This document shows positions 8,058 through 16,676 of a DNA stretch of 45,169 bases, one piece after another (within the stretch, counting starts at the first letter, position 1; every line of letters starts with the position of its first letter). This DNA is from an uncultured Paracoccaceae bacterium (GTDB taxonomy: Bacteria > Pseudomonadota > Alphaproteobacteria > Rhodobacterales > Rhodobacteraceae). Where the stretch lies: contig CANNFR010000015.1 of NCBI GenBank assembly GCA_947503935.1, positions 1-45,169 on the forward strand. Direction: 5' to 3'. The notes under the pieces are model-generated. The model was not told where the DNA came from and made no database searches. It saw only the letters and a program-made list of their open reading frames with translations. The translations under genes and the position numbers were made by a program.

Positions 8058-8774
8058 TCAGACCGGCATGTTCGGGGGGACGACAAGAACGCGTGCAAGT
8101 TCGACATTCGCTGGTAGGTCGAGCATGTACTGCACGACGTCAGCGACATCTTCAGGTGCAAGAGAACCGCCCGAAAAGACGTAGCCACGGTTTTCCTCGT
8201 TCCAGTCGTCGTAGAGCGCGGTCTGTACGGTGCCTGGCGCGACGGCACCGACTTTCACGCCGGTTCCCACCAGTTCGAGGCGCAAAGCATCCGTGAACGC
8301 TTCGACCGCGAATTTCGAAGCGTTGTAAGCCGCCATGCCGACCTGCGGCTTGTAGCCCGCCACCGACGAAATGTTGATGATCGTGCCCGCGCCCCGCGTC
8401 TTGAAGTTCTTTGCAAATACGAGGGCCGCCATGATGGTGGCTTCGGTGTTCAACCGCAGCATGGCTCGCGCCTTGCCGAAGTCGATCTCGTCGACCTTGC
8501 CGATTGCCATCATGCCGGCGCTGTTGACGAGGATGTCCGCATGACCGAAGTCCTCGGCTACCCGCGCCAGTATTCGCTCTCCCGCATCTTCATCCGTAAC
8601 ATCGAGCGCGAGCGTCGATGCGTGCTTCAACTCGCTTGCCAAGGCCGACAGTTTCTCTGCAGACCGAGCGACGAGCAGGAGCTTCAGGCCTTCTTGGTCG
8701 AGCCTTCGGCTGATTGCCTCTCCGATGCCGGAAGACGCACCTGTGATAACGGCAGTGGTGCCCGCGATACTCAT
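8058..8774 (-). CDS. Short-chain dehydrogenase/reductase (SDR)
   Basis: A 238-residue classical SDR. TAVITGASSGIGEAISRRL (residues 8-26) is the TGxxxGxG cofactor site, VNSAGMM replaces the usual NNAG, IINISSVAG carries the catalytic Ser, and YNASKFAVEAF supplies the YxxxK pair. DALRLELVGTGVKVGAVAPG is the standard downstream element. It should be an NAD(P)-dependent alcohol/ketone oxidoreductase with unknown substrate. ATGA at 8771-8774 couples it to the upstream NTF2-like gene. An SDR next to an NTF2-like protein is common in pathways for cyclic or steroid-like compounds, but that is only a hint. Confidence 0.9.
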   Translation of the reverse strand: MSIAGTTAVITGASSGIGEAISRRLDQEGLKLLLVARSAEKLSALASELKHASTLALDVTDEDAGERILARVAEDFGHADILVNSAGMMAIGKVDEIDFGKARAMLRLNTEATIMAALVFAKNFKTRGAGTIINISSVAGYKPQVGMAAYNASKFAVEAFTDALRLELVGTGVKVGAVAPGTVQTALYDDWNEENRGYVFSGGSLAPEDVADVVQYMLDLPANVELARVLVVPPNMPV

Positions 8775-9265
8775 GCGCTGGCCTCCGGAACGAGCCGTGG
8801 CGACGCGCCCGGTTTACCATTGTCGATCGTCCACGAGCCCGCCGTTCGGAAGGCGTTCGCGATCGCGAAGGTGTCCTCATAGAAGTGATAGGATGCGATC
8901 TTTCCCTCGCGCACCATGGCATGCATGGCGAAGTCGCTATCGGCGGCGTGCCCGGTGGATTTAGCCACAAAGCGGAGTGTGCCGAAAACCGCCACTTGGT
9001 CGCCGTCGACAATGAACGTGTGATCATCGAAGCCGCGAACTTCAAAGTTCGCATTCAGAAGTTCCTGAAAGGCGATGATCTCGGCGATGCCGGTCCACGT
9101 CCCGGCCCAGGGAATGGCCTGTTTGGTTTCGGGTGACATTTGCTCGCTGGCGAAGTTCAGATAGACCGCATCTTCCGTGAAGAGGTCGGGAATGAGGTCG
9201 CGCCAGTTGGCCTCGCGAAAGCTGGCATAATACGCGCGCACGGTCGCTTCGGGGGAGCGTGTCAT
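8771..9265 (-). CDS. NTF2-like (SnoaL-type) protein
   Basis: A 164-residue NTF2-like protein. The ATG at 9265 is chosen because GAGG lies about ten bases upstream and family similarity begins at once (MTRSPEATVRAYYASF); the frame is open further upstream, but those residues are arginine-rich and unlike the family. AIPWAGTW, TGHAADSDFAMHAMV and YHFYEDTFAIANAF align with the paralogue at 4399-4830. A possible role as an isomerase, dehydratase or epoxide hydrolase cannot be settled. It overlaps the downstream SDR gene by ATGA. Confidence 0.85.
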   Translation of the reverse strand: MTRSPEATVRAYYASFREANWRDLIPDLFTEDAVYLNFASEQMSPETKQAIPWAGTWTGIAEIIAFQELLNANFEVRGFDDHTFIVDGDQVAVFGTLRFVAKSTGHAADSDFAMHAMVREGKIASYHFYEDTFAIANAFRTAGSWTIDNGKPGASPRLVPEASA

Positions 9266-9323
9266 TTTGTGATCCTCTTCATATCCGTCTGCTTCTGTTG
9301 CGGGCTCCTGAAGGCTGGTCGCA

Positions 9324-10055
9324 TCACCATGGCAGCGCGCCCTGCCTGTTGCGGAAACTTCCATCCGGCGCGTCGACGCCGCCGGTCGCAATGCCAAGCG
9401 CGAGGTCTGCCGCATCCTCAGGCGTATTGGGAGCATCCGGCCCACCAATGTCGGTTTGCGTCCAACCCGGGCACATGGCGTGTACGGTAACGGACGTGTC
9501 GTTCAGTGCCTTTGAAAGCAACGCGGTGACGCCGTTCAATGCCATCTTCGACAAACGGTACGAGCCCGCCTTCATCAGCGCATAGTCGTTTTCCGGATCG
9601 AGGGTCGCGGCGATCGACCCGGCTTCGGAAGAGACGTTGATGATGCTGGCACCATCCTTCGATGCTTCCAGCAGAGGCAGCAAGGCCCGCGATATGCGCA
9701 AGGGGCCAATCGCGTTGATCGCAAGAGAGGCTTCTATATCCTCATGAGAAGCGGCAATGATGTCGTGCTCTTGGCCGACATTTATTCCGGCATTGTTGAT
9801 CAGAACGGATATGCTCGAATGGGCCTTGGCGAGCGCATCTGCCGCAGCGTCTATTGATGCAGGGGCGGTCACATCGAGCGGCATGGCTTCGGCGCTACCG
9901 CCCTTCGCTGCTATAGCTTCCCGGACCTCTTCGGCTTGCGCCGCGTCGCGCGCACCGATCACGACGTGGTAGCCCGCGTCCGCGAACCGGAGCGCGGTGG
10001 CACGGCCGATGCCGCGATTGGCGCCGGTGATGACTGCAACCTTCGCCCCGCTCAT
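9324..10055 (-). CDS. Short-chain dehydrogenase/reductase (carbonyl-reductase-like)
   Basis: A 243-residue SDR. AVITGANRGIGRATALRFA (cofactor site), VLINNAGIN, ASIINVSSEAGS (catalytic Ser) and YRLSKMALNG (YxxxK) are all present. VHAMCPGWTQTDIGGPDAP near the C-terminus resembles carbonyl-reductase-like SDRs. The start at 10055 is set by the ATGA overlap with the aldehyde dehydrogenase stop; the open frame extends upstream but lacks SDR sequence. It probably works in sequence with the aldehyde dehydrogenase, alcohol to aldehyde to acid (inference from context). Confidence 0.9.
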   Translation of the reverse strand: MSGAKVAVITGANRGIGRATALRFADAGYHVVIGARDAAQAEEVREAIAAKGGSAEAMPLDVTAPASIDAAADALAKAHSSISVLINNAGINVGQEHDIIAASHEDIEASLAINAIGPLRISRALLPLLEASKDGASIINVSSEAGSIAATLDPENDYALMKAGSYRLSKMALNGVTALLSKALNDTSVTVHAMCPGWTQTDIGGPDAPNTPEDAADLALGIATGGVDAPDGSFRNRQGALPW

Positions 10056-11575
10056 GATGCGGTCTCCGCGATGGAAGGCAGCCAGATGGATTTGCTCTGG
10101 GTGTAATTCTCCAGCGCCTGTCGTCCGCACTCGCGACCAAAGCCGGATTGCTTGACACCGCCGAAAGGCACGGAAACGTCGAAATAATTGTAACTGTTGA
10201 TCCAGCAAGTGCCGGCTTTAAGGGCGTTCGCGACGCGTAGGGCCTTGGCCATGTCCGTCGTCTGCACGCCCGAGGCGAGACCGAACGTGGTATCATTGGC
10301 GATGCGGATCGCTTCGGCCTCGTCATCGAAAGGAATGACAGTCAGGACCGGCCCGAAGATTTCCTCTTGAGCGATGGCCATGTCGTTTGTGCCAAGAAAA
10401 ATCGTCGGTTGGTGGAACCAGCCTTTGCCGCCCAATCCTTCAGGCTCTGCCCGCTCGCCGCCATAGCGCAGGTCAGCACCGGCCTCGCGGCCCTTGCGGA
10501 CATAGCTCTCAACCTTCTTCAACTGACCTTCATCCGCCATCGGGCCGAGGAATGTCGCGGCATCAAGCGGATCGCCGATGACGAGTGCACTCGCAGCCGC
10601 GACCAGTGCCGCCAAAACCTCTTCGAGAGCCGAGCGTTCCACCAGAAGACGCGATCCCGCGGTGCAAATTTCGCCTTTGTTGTAAAAGATGCCAAAGATG
10701 GCGTTTTGCACCGCGCTATTCATGTCCGCATCCGCGAAAATGATGTGGGCCGACTTGCCGCCCAGTTCCATCGTCACCTTCTTCACCGTGTCGGCGCTCT
10801 TCGCGATGATCCCTTTCCCTACACCGGTTGAGCCAGTGAAGGCGATCTTGTCGACATCAGAGTGTGTCACCAGCGTGTCGCCAATCTCCGATCCGGGTCC
10901 GGTCACGAGGTTGTAGACCCCTGCGGGCACGCCCGCTTCCTCAAACGCCATGGCGAGGCGCACGGCAGAAAGCGGCGTGGCCGAGGCGGGCTTGTGGACG
11001 ATCGTGTTCCCAGCCGCCATGGCTGGCGCGATCTTGGTCGCCGAGAGCAGTAGGGGGAAGTTGAAGGGTGTAATGGCCGCCACAACGCCGACCGGCTCGC
11101 GCACGGACATGACCTGACGTGCTGCATGGTCGGGTGGCGGTGAGACGGTGCGCGCGTCACCATCCGGATCAGCTGCCGCCGCGCCAAAGAAACGGAACAA
11201 ATCCGCGAGGAGGACGGCATCGATGCTGCGGGCGAACTGGATGGGCTTGCCCATATCGAGCGTCTCGCAGCGCGCGAAATCGTCAGCATGGCGCTCGACG
11301 ATATCGGCGACCGTCATCATCAGACCTTGACGCTCCGGCGCCGGCATGCGGGCCCATTCTGTATCGTCGGCGCGTCGCCGCGCCGCTGCGATGGCCGCTT
11401 CAACGTCATCCTTGCCTCCCTTGGCGACAGTGGTGATGACAGACTCTGTCGTCGGGTCGACTGTTTCCATGCGATCACCTGAGGCGCTCTCGCGCCAAGT
11501 GCCGTCGACATAGAGCTGACAGTCCTCGACGGGAGACGTTCGGGTGTCGGTTCCGCAAGCTGCTGCGTTCTGCAT
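10052..11575 (-). CDS. NAD(P)-dependent aldehyde dehydrogenase
   Basis: At 507 residues it has the full length of the ALDH superfamily. Key features: ITPFNFPLLL (about 168-177), FTGSTGVGK (246-254), the general base Glu270 in MELGGKSAHIIF, and the catalytic Cys304 in NKGEICTAGSR. EEIFGPVLTVIPF and FGGVKQSGFGRE complete the family pattern. It oxidises an aldehyde to a carboxylate in the cytoplasm; the substrate is not predictable. GGAGG lies about ten bases before the ATG at 11575, an unusually strong ribosome binding site for this operon, so this gene may start an independent translation block. The next gene overlaps it by ATGA. Confidence 0.95.
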   Translation of the reverse strand: MQNAAACGTDTRTSPVEDCQLYVDGTWRESASGDRMETVDPTTESVITTVAKGGKDDVEAAIAAARRRADDTEWARMPAPERQGLMMTVADIVERHADDFARCETLDMGKPIQFARSIDAVLLADLFRFFGAAAADPDGDARTVSPPPDHAARQVMSVREPVGVVAAITPFNFPLLLSATKIAPAMAAGNTIVHKPASATPLSAVRLAMAFEEAGVPAGVYNLVTGPGSEIGDTLVTHSDVDKIAFTGSTGVGKGIIAKSADTVKKVTMELGGKSAHIIFADADMNSAVQNAIFGIFYNKGEICTAGSRLLVERSALEEVLAALVAAASALVIGDPLDAATFLGPMADEGQLKKVESYVRKGREAGADLRYGGERAEPEGLGGKGWFHQPTIFLGTNDMAIAQEEIFGPVLTVIPFDDEAEAIRIANDTTFGLASGVQTTDMAKALRVANALKAGTCWINSYNYFDVSVPFGGVKQSGFGRECGRQALENYTQSKSIWLPSIAETAS

Positions 11576-11743
11576 GGTCAGTCATCCTCCATTGCACGAC
11601 CAGAATTCGATCGATAAATGATGATAGCCGACGGGAACGGCCGTGTTTTCTACCGGACGCGCATGCCTTTGCACCATCCCAACATATAGCGGATCAACTG
11701 GCCCGGCTCGCTCCATTCGCTCGTTTGATGCGAACAAGCCCGA

Positions 11744-12213
11744 TCAAAACGAAACCGCCCCAGAAATGGGAGCCGCGACGCATCGGCCTGCTCGCCAGAT
11801 TGTGTTTCGCGCGCTCCGATGACTATTTCCGCGCCCAGATCGACCATGGCAACCGGCGACCAGACAAGATTTACGGTACCGCTCTGCAGCATTCGTGGAT
11901 CGTCATCATCAAGGCTCTGCGTTCGGCCAACTACAATGAGCCCGTAGGTTGCCGTGCTTCGCAGCGTGTCGGACCACCAATGCTGATAGCCGGCATGTGC
12001 CGTCCATGTTGGGACGGTCTGCAGCGTTCCGTCGGCACTCACGGTTCCGTCAAGACCGTCGAATGCCAGTTCGAGGTGATAGCGTCGATGCTCTCACCGC
12101 CGCCAATTCCGAACACCAGATTATCGCGGTCTCCAAGGAAGGGCAGATCGATGCGGTCGGTTGTTTTCAGGCCCCACCTTTGGAAAGACTCAAAGAGCAG
12201 ATCGATGAGCCAC
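11744..12213 (-). pseudogene. C-terminal remnant of a DcaP-like outer-membrane porin, frameshifted
   Basis: Two reading frames together give the last 150 or so residues of a trimeric porin. One frame ending near 12090 reads GDRDNLVFGIGGGES. The other, from about 12090 to 11745, reads YHLELAFDGLDGTVSADGTL, HAGYQHWWSDTLRSTATYG and VNLVWSPVAMVDLGAEI, ending LPFLGRFRF. That final Phe motif is the usual outer-membrane barrel C-terminus, but the stop has slipped out of frame. At least two small indels and loss of the N-terminal half make this a decayed gene. It lies between the aldehyde dehydrogenase and a propeller gene, so the operon once encoded its own outer-membrane uptake channel. Confidence 0.7.
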
Positions 12214-13590
12214 TCACTTGTCGCGCGAGACCTCATCCGGCCAAGCCACTGCTCCAATCATGGAGCCCAGCATCACATCGAAGGGCTTGGCGTCGCAGTT
12301 GCTGTAAACACCCTCGGTAAAATAGGGCGAACCTTCCATCATCGCTTCAGCGCGCGCTTCGTCCAAACCGTACATGAAATAGAGCCGAGCCGTCGGCTCC
12401 GCTTCCCGCCCATCGCCGTAGACCTGCCCGGCAAATGCAATCCGGGTGATATTGAGCTCAAGAAACCGGGTGTAGTCAGGCGCGGCAGCCCGTCGCCTCT
12501 CATCCGATCCTGACGCGGTGACACAGCGCACTACCGCCATGCTGGCCGCGCGCTCCATACCGGGATAGGCAAGATGAGAAAGGCTTGCCGCAAGCGACAG
12601 CCCCGGCTCACCCGCATCGATGGCAACGACATTTGCTGCTACAGGGTTTTCTGGATCGAGGTAGAAACCTCCATCGCCGACGACATAGAGCGTATTGCGA
12701 TCCTCCGCACGGCGCCCGAATGCCGCCGCCGTCGATCCCGCAACGCCTTGCTCGGCGCGAGCGACGGTCGTAACAGACCCGTCCTGCTCGATCCGGACCA
12801 CGCTGTCAAAGATGTGCGTGGTGCCGTAGATCGTCCCGTTTGCGGCGATCGCGAAATCGTCGAGTACGACATGTTCCGAAACCGTCTCCGGCTCTCCTGC
12901 GCGATGATCAGGCCCGATGACAGGGATGCGTAAAACGCTCATGCGGCTGGAATTGGTGGCGTAGACCGAGCCGTCGAAAAGCTTTAACCCATTCACTGCT
13001 GGCAGCAGAGGGCTGCGATCCGGATGCGACTCGAGAACTCCGCCAGACAACCAGATCCGCGCCTGTCCGGTCTCGGTATCGACCTGAAGAATCGTTCCTG
13101 CTCCGGAGTCCGCAACCAGCAGCTGACCGGGCGCGACAAGCGTAATACCGTTCAGGAACTGCGCACCTTCTATTGGGATGGTCCGGTCTAGCTCGCCATC
13201 ATCCCGGAATACGAAGATCGCGCCCGTGCCGTCAGCAGTCCTGCCGGACGACATGATCCGTCCATCGATATCGACAGCCAGTCCCACCGGCTGGATATCC
13301 GAACGATGAAACTGCGTACGCGTTCCGGTCTGCGACACGCGCCAGATTGCATGGCCAATAGCCTCGGTGATCAGCAGATCTCCGTTCGGAAGAACGATGA
13401 CGCTTTCAAGAAAACTTCCCTTCTCGAAACCGACCACGATCTCGGACGGTAGCGGCTCGAATGCCGTGTCTTTCTGCGGCAAGGTCGAGACATCGATCCG
13501 CGGCTGCGCCGCAGCAGGAGCGGTGAAAGCGAGAGCGGCAACGACAAAGGTCGCGGCACCATACTTAAGGCGAGCTATTCTCAACATCAT
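12214..13590 (-). CDS. Secreted SMP-30-like beta-propeller fused to a YciI-like domain
   Basis: A 458-residue protein with a signal peptide (residues 1-29, cleavage after AAAQ or AAA). Residues about 45-328 form an SMP-30/NHL-like propeller (VVLPNGD-type repeats, GLAVDIDGRIMSS, NGITLVAPGQLLVADSG, NGLKLFDGSVYATNS). Residues about 350-450 contain LYFMYGLDEARAEAMMEGSP and YFTEGVYSN, resembling the small ferredoxin-fold YciI family. The fusion is unusual. It is the first gene of the metabolic operon, 192 bases downstream of the AraC regulator, and a paralogue of the lipoprotein propeller at 6301-7278. A periplasmic lactonase or substrate-binding role is plausible, not shown. Confidence 0.75.
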   Translation of the reverse strand: MMLRIARLKYGAATFVVAALAFTAPAAAQPRIDVSTLPQKDTAFEPLPSEIVVGFEKGSFLESVIVLPNGDLLITEAIGHAIWRVSQTGTRTQFHRSDIQPVGLAVDIDGRIMSSGRTADGTGAIFVFRDDGELDRTIPIEGAQFLNGITLVAPGQLLVADSGAGTILQVDTETGQARIWLSGGVLESHPDRSPLLPAVNGLKLFDGSVYATNSSRMSVLRIPVIGPDHRAGEPETVSEHVVLDDFAIAANGTIYGTTHIFDSVVRIEQDGSVTTVARAEQGVAGSTAAAFGRRAEDRNTLYVVGDGGFYLDPENPVAANVVAIDAGEPGLSLAASLSHLAYPGMERAASMAVVRCVTASGSDERRRAAAPDYTRFLELNITRIAFAGQVYGDGREAEPTARLYFMYGLDEARAEAMMEGSPYFTEGVYSNCDAKPFDVMLGSMIGAVAWPDEVSRDK

Positions 13591-13641
13591 AACCTCTTAT
13601 CGCTGGTGCTTCTGCGCCAGATTGGAGCAGCGGTGGTGAAA

Positions 13642-13673
13642 CTGTGTCCGAGGATCGCGACGCGAGGACACAG
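13642..13673. promoter_or_regulatory. Perfect 8-bp inverted repeat upstream of the metabolic operon
   Basis: CTGTGTCC at 13642-13649 pairs with GGACACAG at 13666-13673 around a 16-base spacer centred on TCGCGA. It lies about 50-80 bases before the first operon gene (start 13590), between the AraC gene and the operon. The position fits an operator or a leader hairpin. Function is inferred from position only. Confidence 0.4.
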
Positions 13674-13782
13674 CAATTTCGACCAGCATGAATTCGGTCA
13701 ATACATTCGATATTATCTGAACAGAGACGTCCTGTTTTCTATGATGCAAACGTGCCTTAGTGGATTTCGAACAAGATTCGGT

Positions 13783-14706
13783 TCAACCTCTGAGGAGAAG
13801 GGTTTCTCGCCGCGCCACTGCAGGCGTGACCCCGAAGGCCTCCTTAAAGCATCGCGTCAGGTGGCCTTGATTAGCAAAGCCGCAGCGATACGCGATCTCG
13901 GCGATCGAGACGCGCGTCGTCAGCAGCATCTCTTTGGCCCGCACGCAACGGCGTTTCTGGACATAAGCCCACACTGGATCGCCTGTTGTAGCCTTGAACG
14001 TGCGGGAGAAATGACCAGGTGACAGGCAAGCGATTGCCGCCAACTCGGCGATATCGAGCGCATCGCCGTAATGCGCCTCGATGTAATCGATCACCCGGGC
14101 GATGCGCTCGTCCTCCGGGCGTGCGCCACCCAATGGTGCGAGATTACCAGCTCCGGAAAGTTCGGCAAGAAGCTGCAGCGTCAGACCGTCAAGGAGGAGA
14201 TGATTGGCTTGCAACGGATCCTGCAGAACCTGCCACATCCGATCCATCAGCCGGGACGTCGAGATCGGCGCAGCTCTGACACGCCCGATCCAATGGCCGA
14301 AATTTGATCCATCTGGCGTTATGCCCGCGCTTTGCATTTCTTCGGTTAGGGAGGTGACCGGAAGCGCCATGGACATAACCGAATGGGGGTGGTTCACCCG
14401 TGTCCGAAATACGGTGTTCGCCGGATAGATCGTAAACCCAGTGGAAGATTTTTCGTTGATTTTCAAGCCGTCGCCGGAATCGATTAACACGTCTTTCAAA
14501 GCGTTATTGCCACGACAGAACACGATCTCAGGCACAGGCGAATCGATAAAATCGATTGGTCCCTGATTGACCTTTACGATGCTAACGCCAAACGATCCGC
14601 CGGCGCGGTGGTCCTGCGGAAAAGCTGAATAAGCCGAACCAAGATAAAAGTCGGCGTAGGTCGAGAAACTTTGGTCCGGATCGGCTGCGTGCTGAGGAAC
14701 GCTCAT
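13783..14706 (-). CDS. AraC-family transcriptional regulator
   Basis: A 307-residue regulator. The N-terminal about 190 residues are a divergent AraC-binding-like domain (similar in layout to the AraC_binding_2 group). The C-terminal about 100 residues carry two helix-turn-helix units: LDIAELAAIACLSPGHFSRTFKA and VSIAEIAYRCGFANQGHLTRCFK, followed by FGVTPAVARR, the family signature. It lies immediately upstream of the metabolic operon on the same strand, so it is the probable activator. No ligand can be named. Confidence 0.9.
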   Translation of the reverse strand: MSVPQHAADPDQSFSTYADFYLGSAYSAFPQDHRAGGSFGVSIVKVNQGPIDFIDSPVPEIVFCRGNNALKDVLIDSGDGLKINEKSSTGFTIYPANTVFRTRVNHPHSVMSMALPVTSLTEEMQSAGITPDGSNFGHWIGRVRAAPISTSRLMDRMWQVLQDPLQANHLLLDGLTLQLLAELSGAGNLAPLGGARPEDERIARVIDYIEAHYGDALDIAELAAIACLSPGHFSRTFKATTGDPVWAYVQKRRCVRAKEMLLTTRVSIAEIAYRCGFANQGHLTRCFKEAFGVTPAVARRETLLLRG

Positions 14707-15093
14707 GGCTGCCGCAATCCATCACAAAGGCGCCGCAGCTCGAATAAAAAAGAGAGAGATGTAGTCGAATTGCGGCTCGACCATCGGGCATGCCCGCTAA
14801 AGTGACAAGAAACTGTTCTTATCACTGCAGTGACCTTCGCAAGTAGACCAAGCATCGATGTCAGTGTTGTCAGAGCCATAACGGGATCAGTGTATCCCAT
14901 GGGAACAATTGCACCAAACTCGTTCTAACACTGGCTTTTGTGCGATCCGCGCGAAGTTTTGCAGCATTCGACCGCATGATGCGATCAACCAGACAAACCG
15001 CGCTGAAATCTGTCGATGTCCCGCGTAAGCCGCGCGTGAGCGCAAATCCAACGAAATGCCAGAATCTCAAGCTATTGTTCTATATCAGAAAAA
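14707..15093. other. Intergenic region between the AraC gene and the attachment core
   Basis: 387 bases with no supported gene. It holds the AraC promoter and the last DNA before the attachment core. Short open frames on both strands show no protein-like features. If the core is the element end, integrase arm sites and ends of the left ICE should lie here, but none can be recognised by eye. Confidence 0.4.
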
Positions 15094-15139
15094 TGGCGCA
15101 CCCGACAGGATTCGAACCTGTGACCTTCGGCTTCGGAGG
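15094..15139 (-). other. Attachment core: 3' 46 bases of tRNA-Arg(CCG), truncated
   Basis: Read on the minus strand, the 46 bases run from the anticodon loop (CTCCGAA, anticodon CCG) through the T arm (GGTTCGAATCC) to the acceptor 3' strand and CCA. The 5' half of the tRNA (D arm and acceptor 5' strand) is missing: the sequence to the right does not pair with it. This is the classic att core left by tyrosine-recombinase ICEs that integrate into a tRNA 3' end. It lies 177 bases before the integrase start. Because the tRNA 5' half would be on the integrase side in attB, this copy is the displaced (attP- or attR/L-type) copy, not the functional tRNA. Confidence 0.8.
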
Positions 15140-15316
15140 ATTTAATAGCACCTATCCGAAACATGCGATAGAGCACGTCTTTATGCGATAAATCGTTGAA
15201 AGACATTGTTTTTCTGAAGCGCTCCACCGAAGTCTCTATCCAAACACAGGTCGCAATTTCCGCCCTACTGCTTACGCAGTGCTTACGCGGGACCGGCCGG
15301 AAAGGTGCGACTTCTC

Positions 15317-16654
15317 ATGCCAAAACTCACCAAGCGCGTCGTGGACGCGGCCGAGGTCCGAGAAAAAGACTACGTCATCTGGGATGACGAACTGCCCGGT
15401 TTTGGGCTGCGTGTCTTTAAGTCAGGAAAGCGCAGCTACGTCCTCCAATACCGCGCCGCCGGTCGATCGCGCCGGTACAGTATCGGACTTCATGGCATCT
15501 GGACGCCAGTCACGGCCCGGAATGAAGCAAGAGTCCAACTCGGCAAGATCGCACAAGGCGAGAACCCAGCCGAAGCCAGGCAAACGGACCATAATGCGAT
15601 GACGGTGAGTGAGCTTGCCGAACGCTATATCGAAGCCATGGACGCTGGACTGATCATGGGCAAAGGCGGTCGCCCCAAGCGACCATCAACGATCTACGTG
15701 AACAAGGGCCAGCTGCGGGGCCACATCATACCTTTAATCGGACAGCGCCGCGTTCAGGACCTGACCAAAGCCGATGTGACGAGAATGATGAACGACGTCA
15801 TCGCCGGGAAGACAAAGGCGGTGAAGAAAACAAAGAAGCGCGGCAAATCCATCCTGCGGGGCGGCCGAGGCACGGCCAGCAAATGTGTCGGCCTCACCGG
15901 CTCGATGCTCACCTATGCCATGAGCATGGGGATCATCGAACACAATGTCGCTCACGGAATAAGGAAGCCCAAGGATCAAGTACGAGATCGCAGGTTGAGT
16001 GAGGACGAGTTTCGCGAGCTTGGACGTATGCTGAAGATGGCGGAGGAAGACGCCGACCTGGCATGGACTGTCGGCATCACTCGCCTCTTGGCTTTAACCG
16101 GCTGTCGCCGTGGCGAAGTCATCTCGCTGAAATGGAGCGAAGTGGATTTCGAGAACAGCTGCTTGCGCCTGGAAGATTCCAAAGAAGGGGCTTCCGTCCG
16201 ACCGATTGGGCTGCCAGCCATCGAGTTGCTTGAGGCCCTTCGAGAGACAGCGACGAGCGATTTCGTCTTTCCAGGCAAGCGTGGGGCGGACACCTATGGC
16301 GGCCTGCCGAGGCAATGGCGGAAGATGTTCGGTGACTCCGAATTGTCAGACCTCACCGCTCATGTCTTAAGACACAGTTTCGCCAGTGTCGCCAACGACC
16401 TTGGGTTTACCGAGAGCACAATCGCCATGCTGCTCGGCCATGCGACCCATTCAATCACGAGCAAGTACATCCACTCCCTCGACAGCGTGCTTATCATGGC
16501 AGCCGATACCGTGGCTGGATACATTCAAGGACTGCTCGACGGAGCGCAGTTCGAACGAACCGACTATGCGCTTGATCGCAACGCACGGCGCGAAGCTTTG
16601 TCCCAGCTTATGGCGCAGTCGACTCTAGCTGGCGATGGCAGCGCCCGAACTTGA
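15317..16654 (+). CDS. int: Tyrosine integrase (site-specific recombinase) of the ICE
   Basis: A 445-residue phage-type integrase. Arm-binding N-terminal domain (about 1-85, with VIWDDELPGFGLRVF, DUF4102-like), core-binding SAM-like domain (about 95-215), catalytic domain (about 225-400). Catalytic residues: Arg264 in TGCRRGE, Lys289 in EDSKEG, His349 and Arg352 in HVLRHSFAS, His375 in LLGHATH and Tyr384 in SKYIH. The ATG at 15317 is preferred over the in-frame GTG at 15305 because GGAAAGG lies about 12 bases before it. It should catalyse integration at tRNA-Arg(CCG) and, with an excisionase (candidate at 38299), excision. The core next to it supports this pairing. Confidence 0.95.
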   Translation: MPKLTKRVVDAAEVREKDYVIWDDELPGFGLRVFKSGKRSYVLQYRAAGRSRRYSIGLHGIWTPVTARNEARVQLGKIAQGENPAEARQTDHNAMTVSELAERYIEAMDAGLIMGKGGRPKRPSTIYVNKGQLRGHIIPLIGQRRVQDLTKADVTRMMNDVIAGKTKAVKKTKKRGKSILRGGRGTASKCVGLTGSMLTYAMSMGIIEHNVAHGIRKPKDQVRDRRLSEDEFRELGRMLKMAEEDADLAWTVGITRLLALTGCRRGEVISLKWSEVDFENSCLRLEDSKEGASVRPIGLPAIELLEALRETATSDFVFPGKRGADTYGGLPRQWRKMFGDSELSDLTAHVLRHSFASVANDLGFTESTIAMLLGHATHSITSKYIHSLDSVLIMAADTVAGYIQGLLDGAQFERTDYALDRNARREALSQLMAQSTLAGDGSART

Positions 16655-16676
16655 CCCTCCGGTTCATAGCAATGCG

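Noticed and set aside
15094-15139. An intact tRNA-Arg gene
   Set aside because: Only the anticodon loop and 3' half are present; the flanking sequence cannot supply a D arm or pairing acceptor strand.
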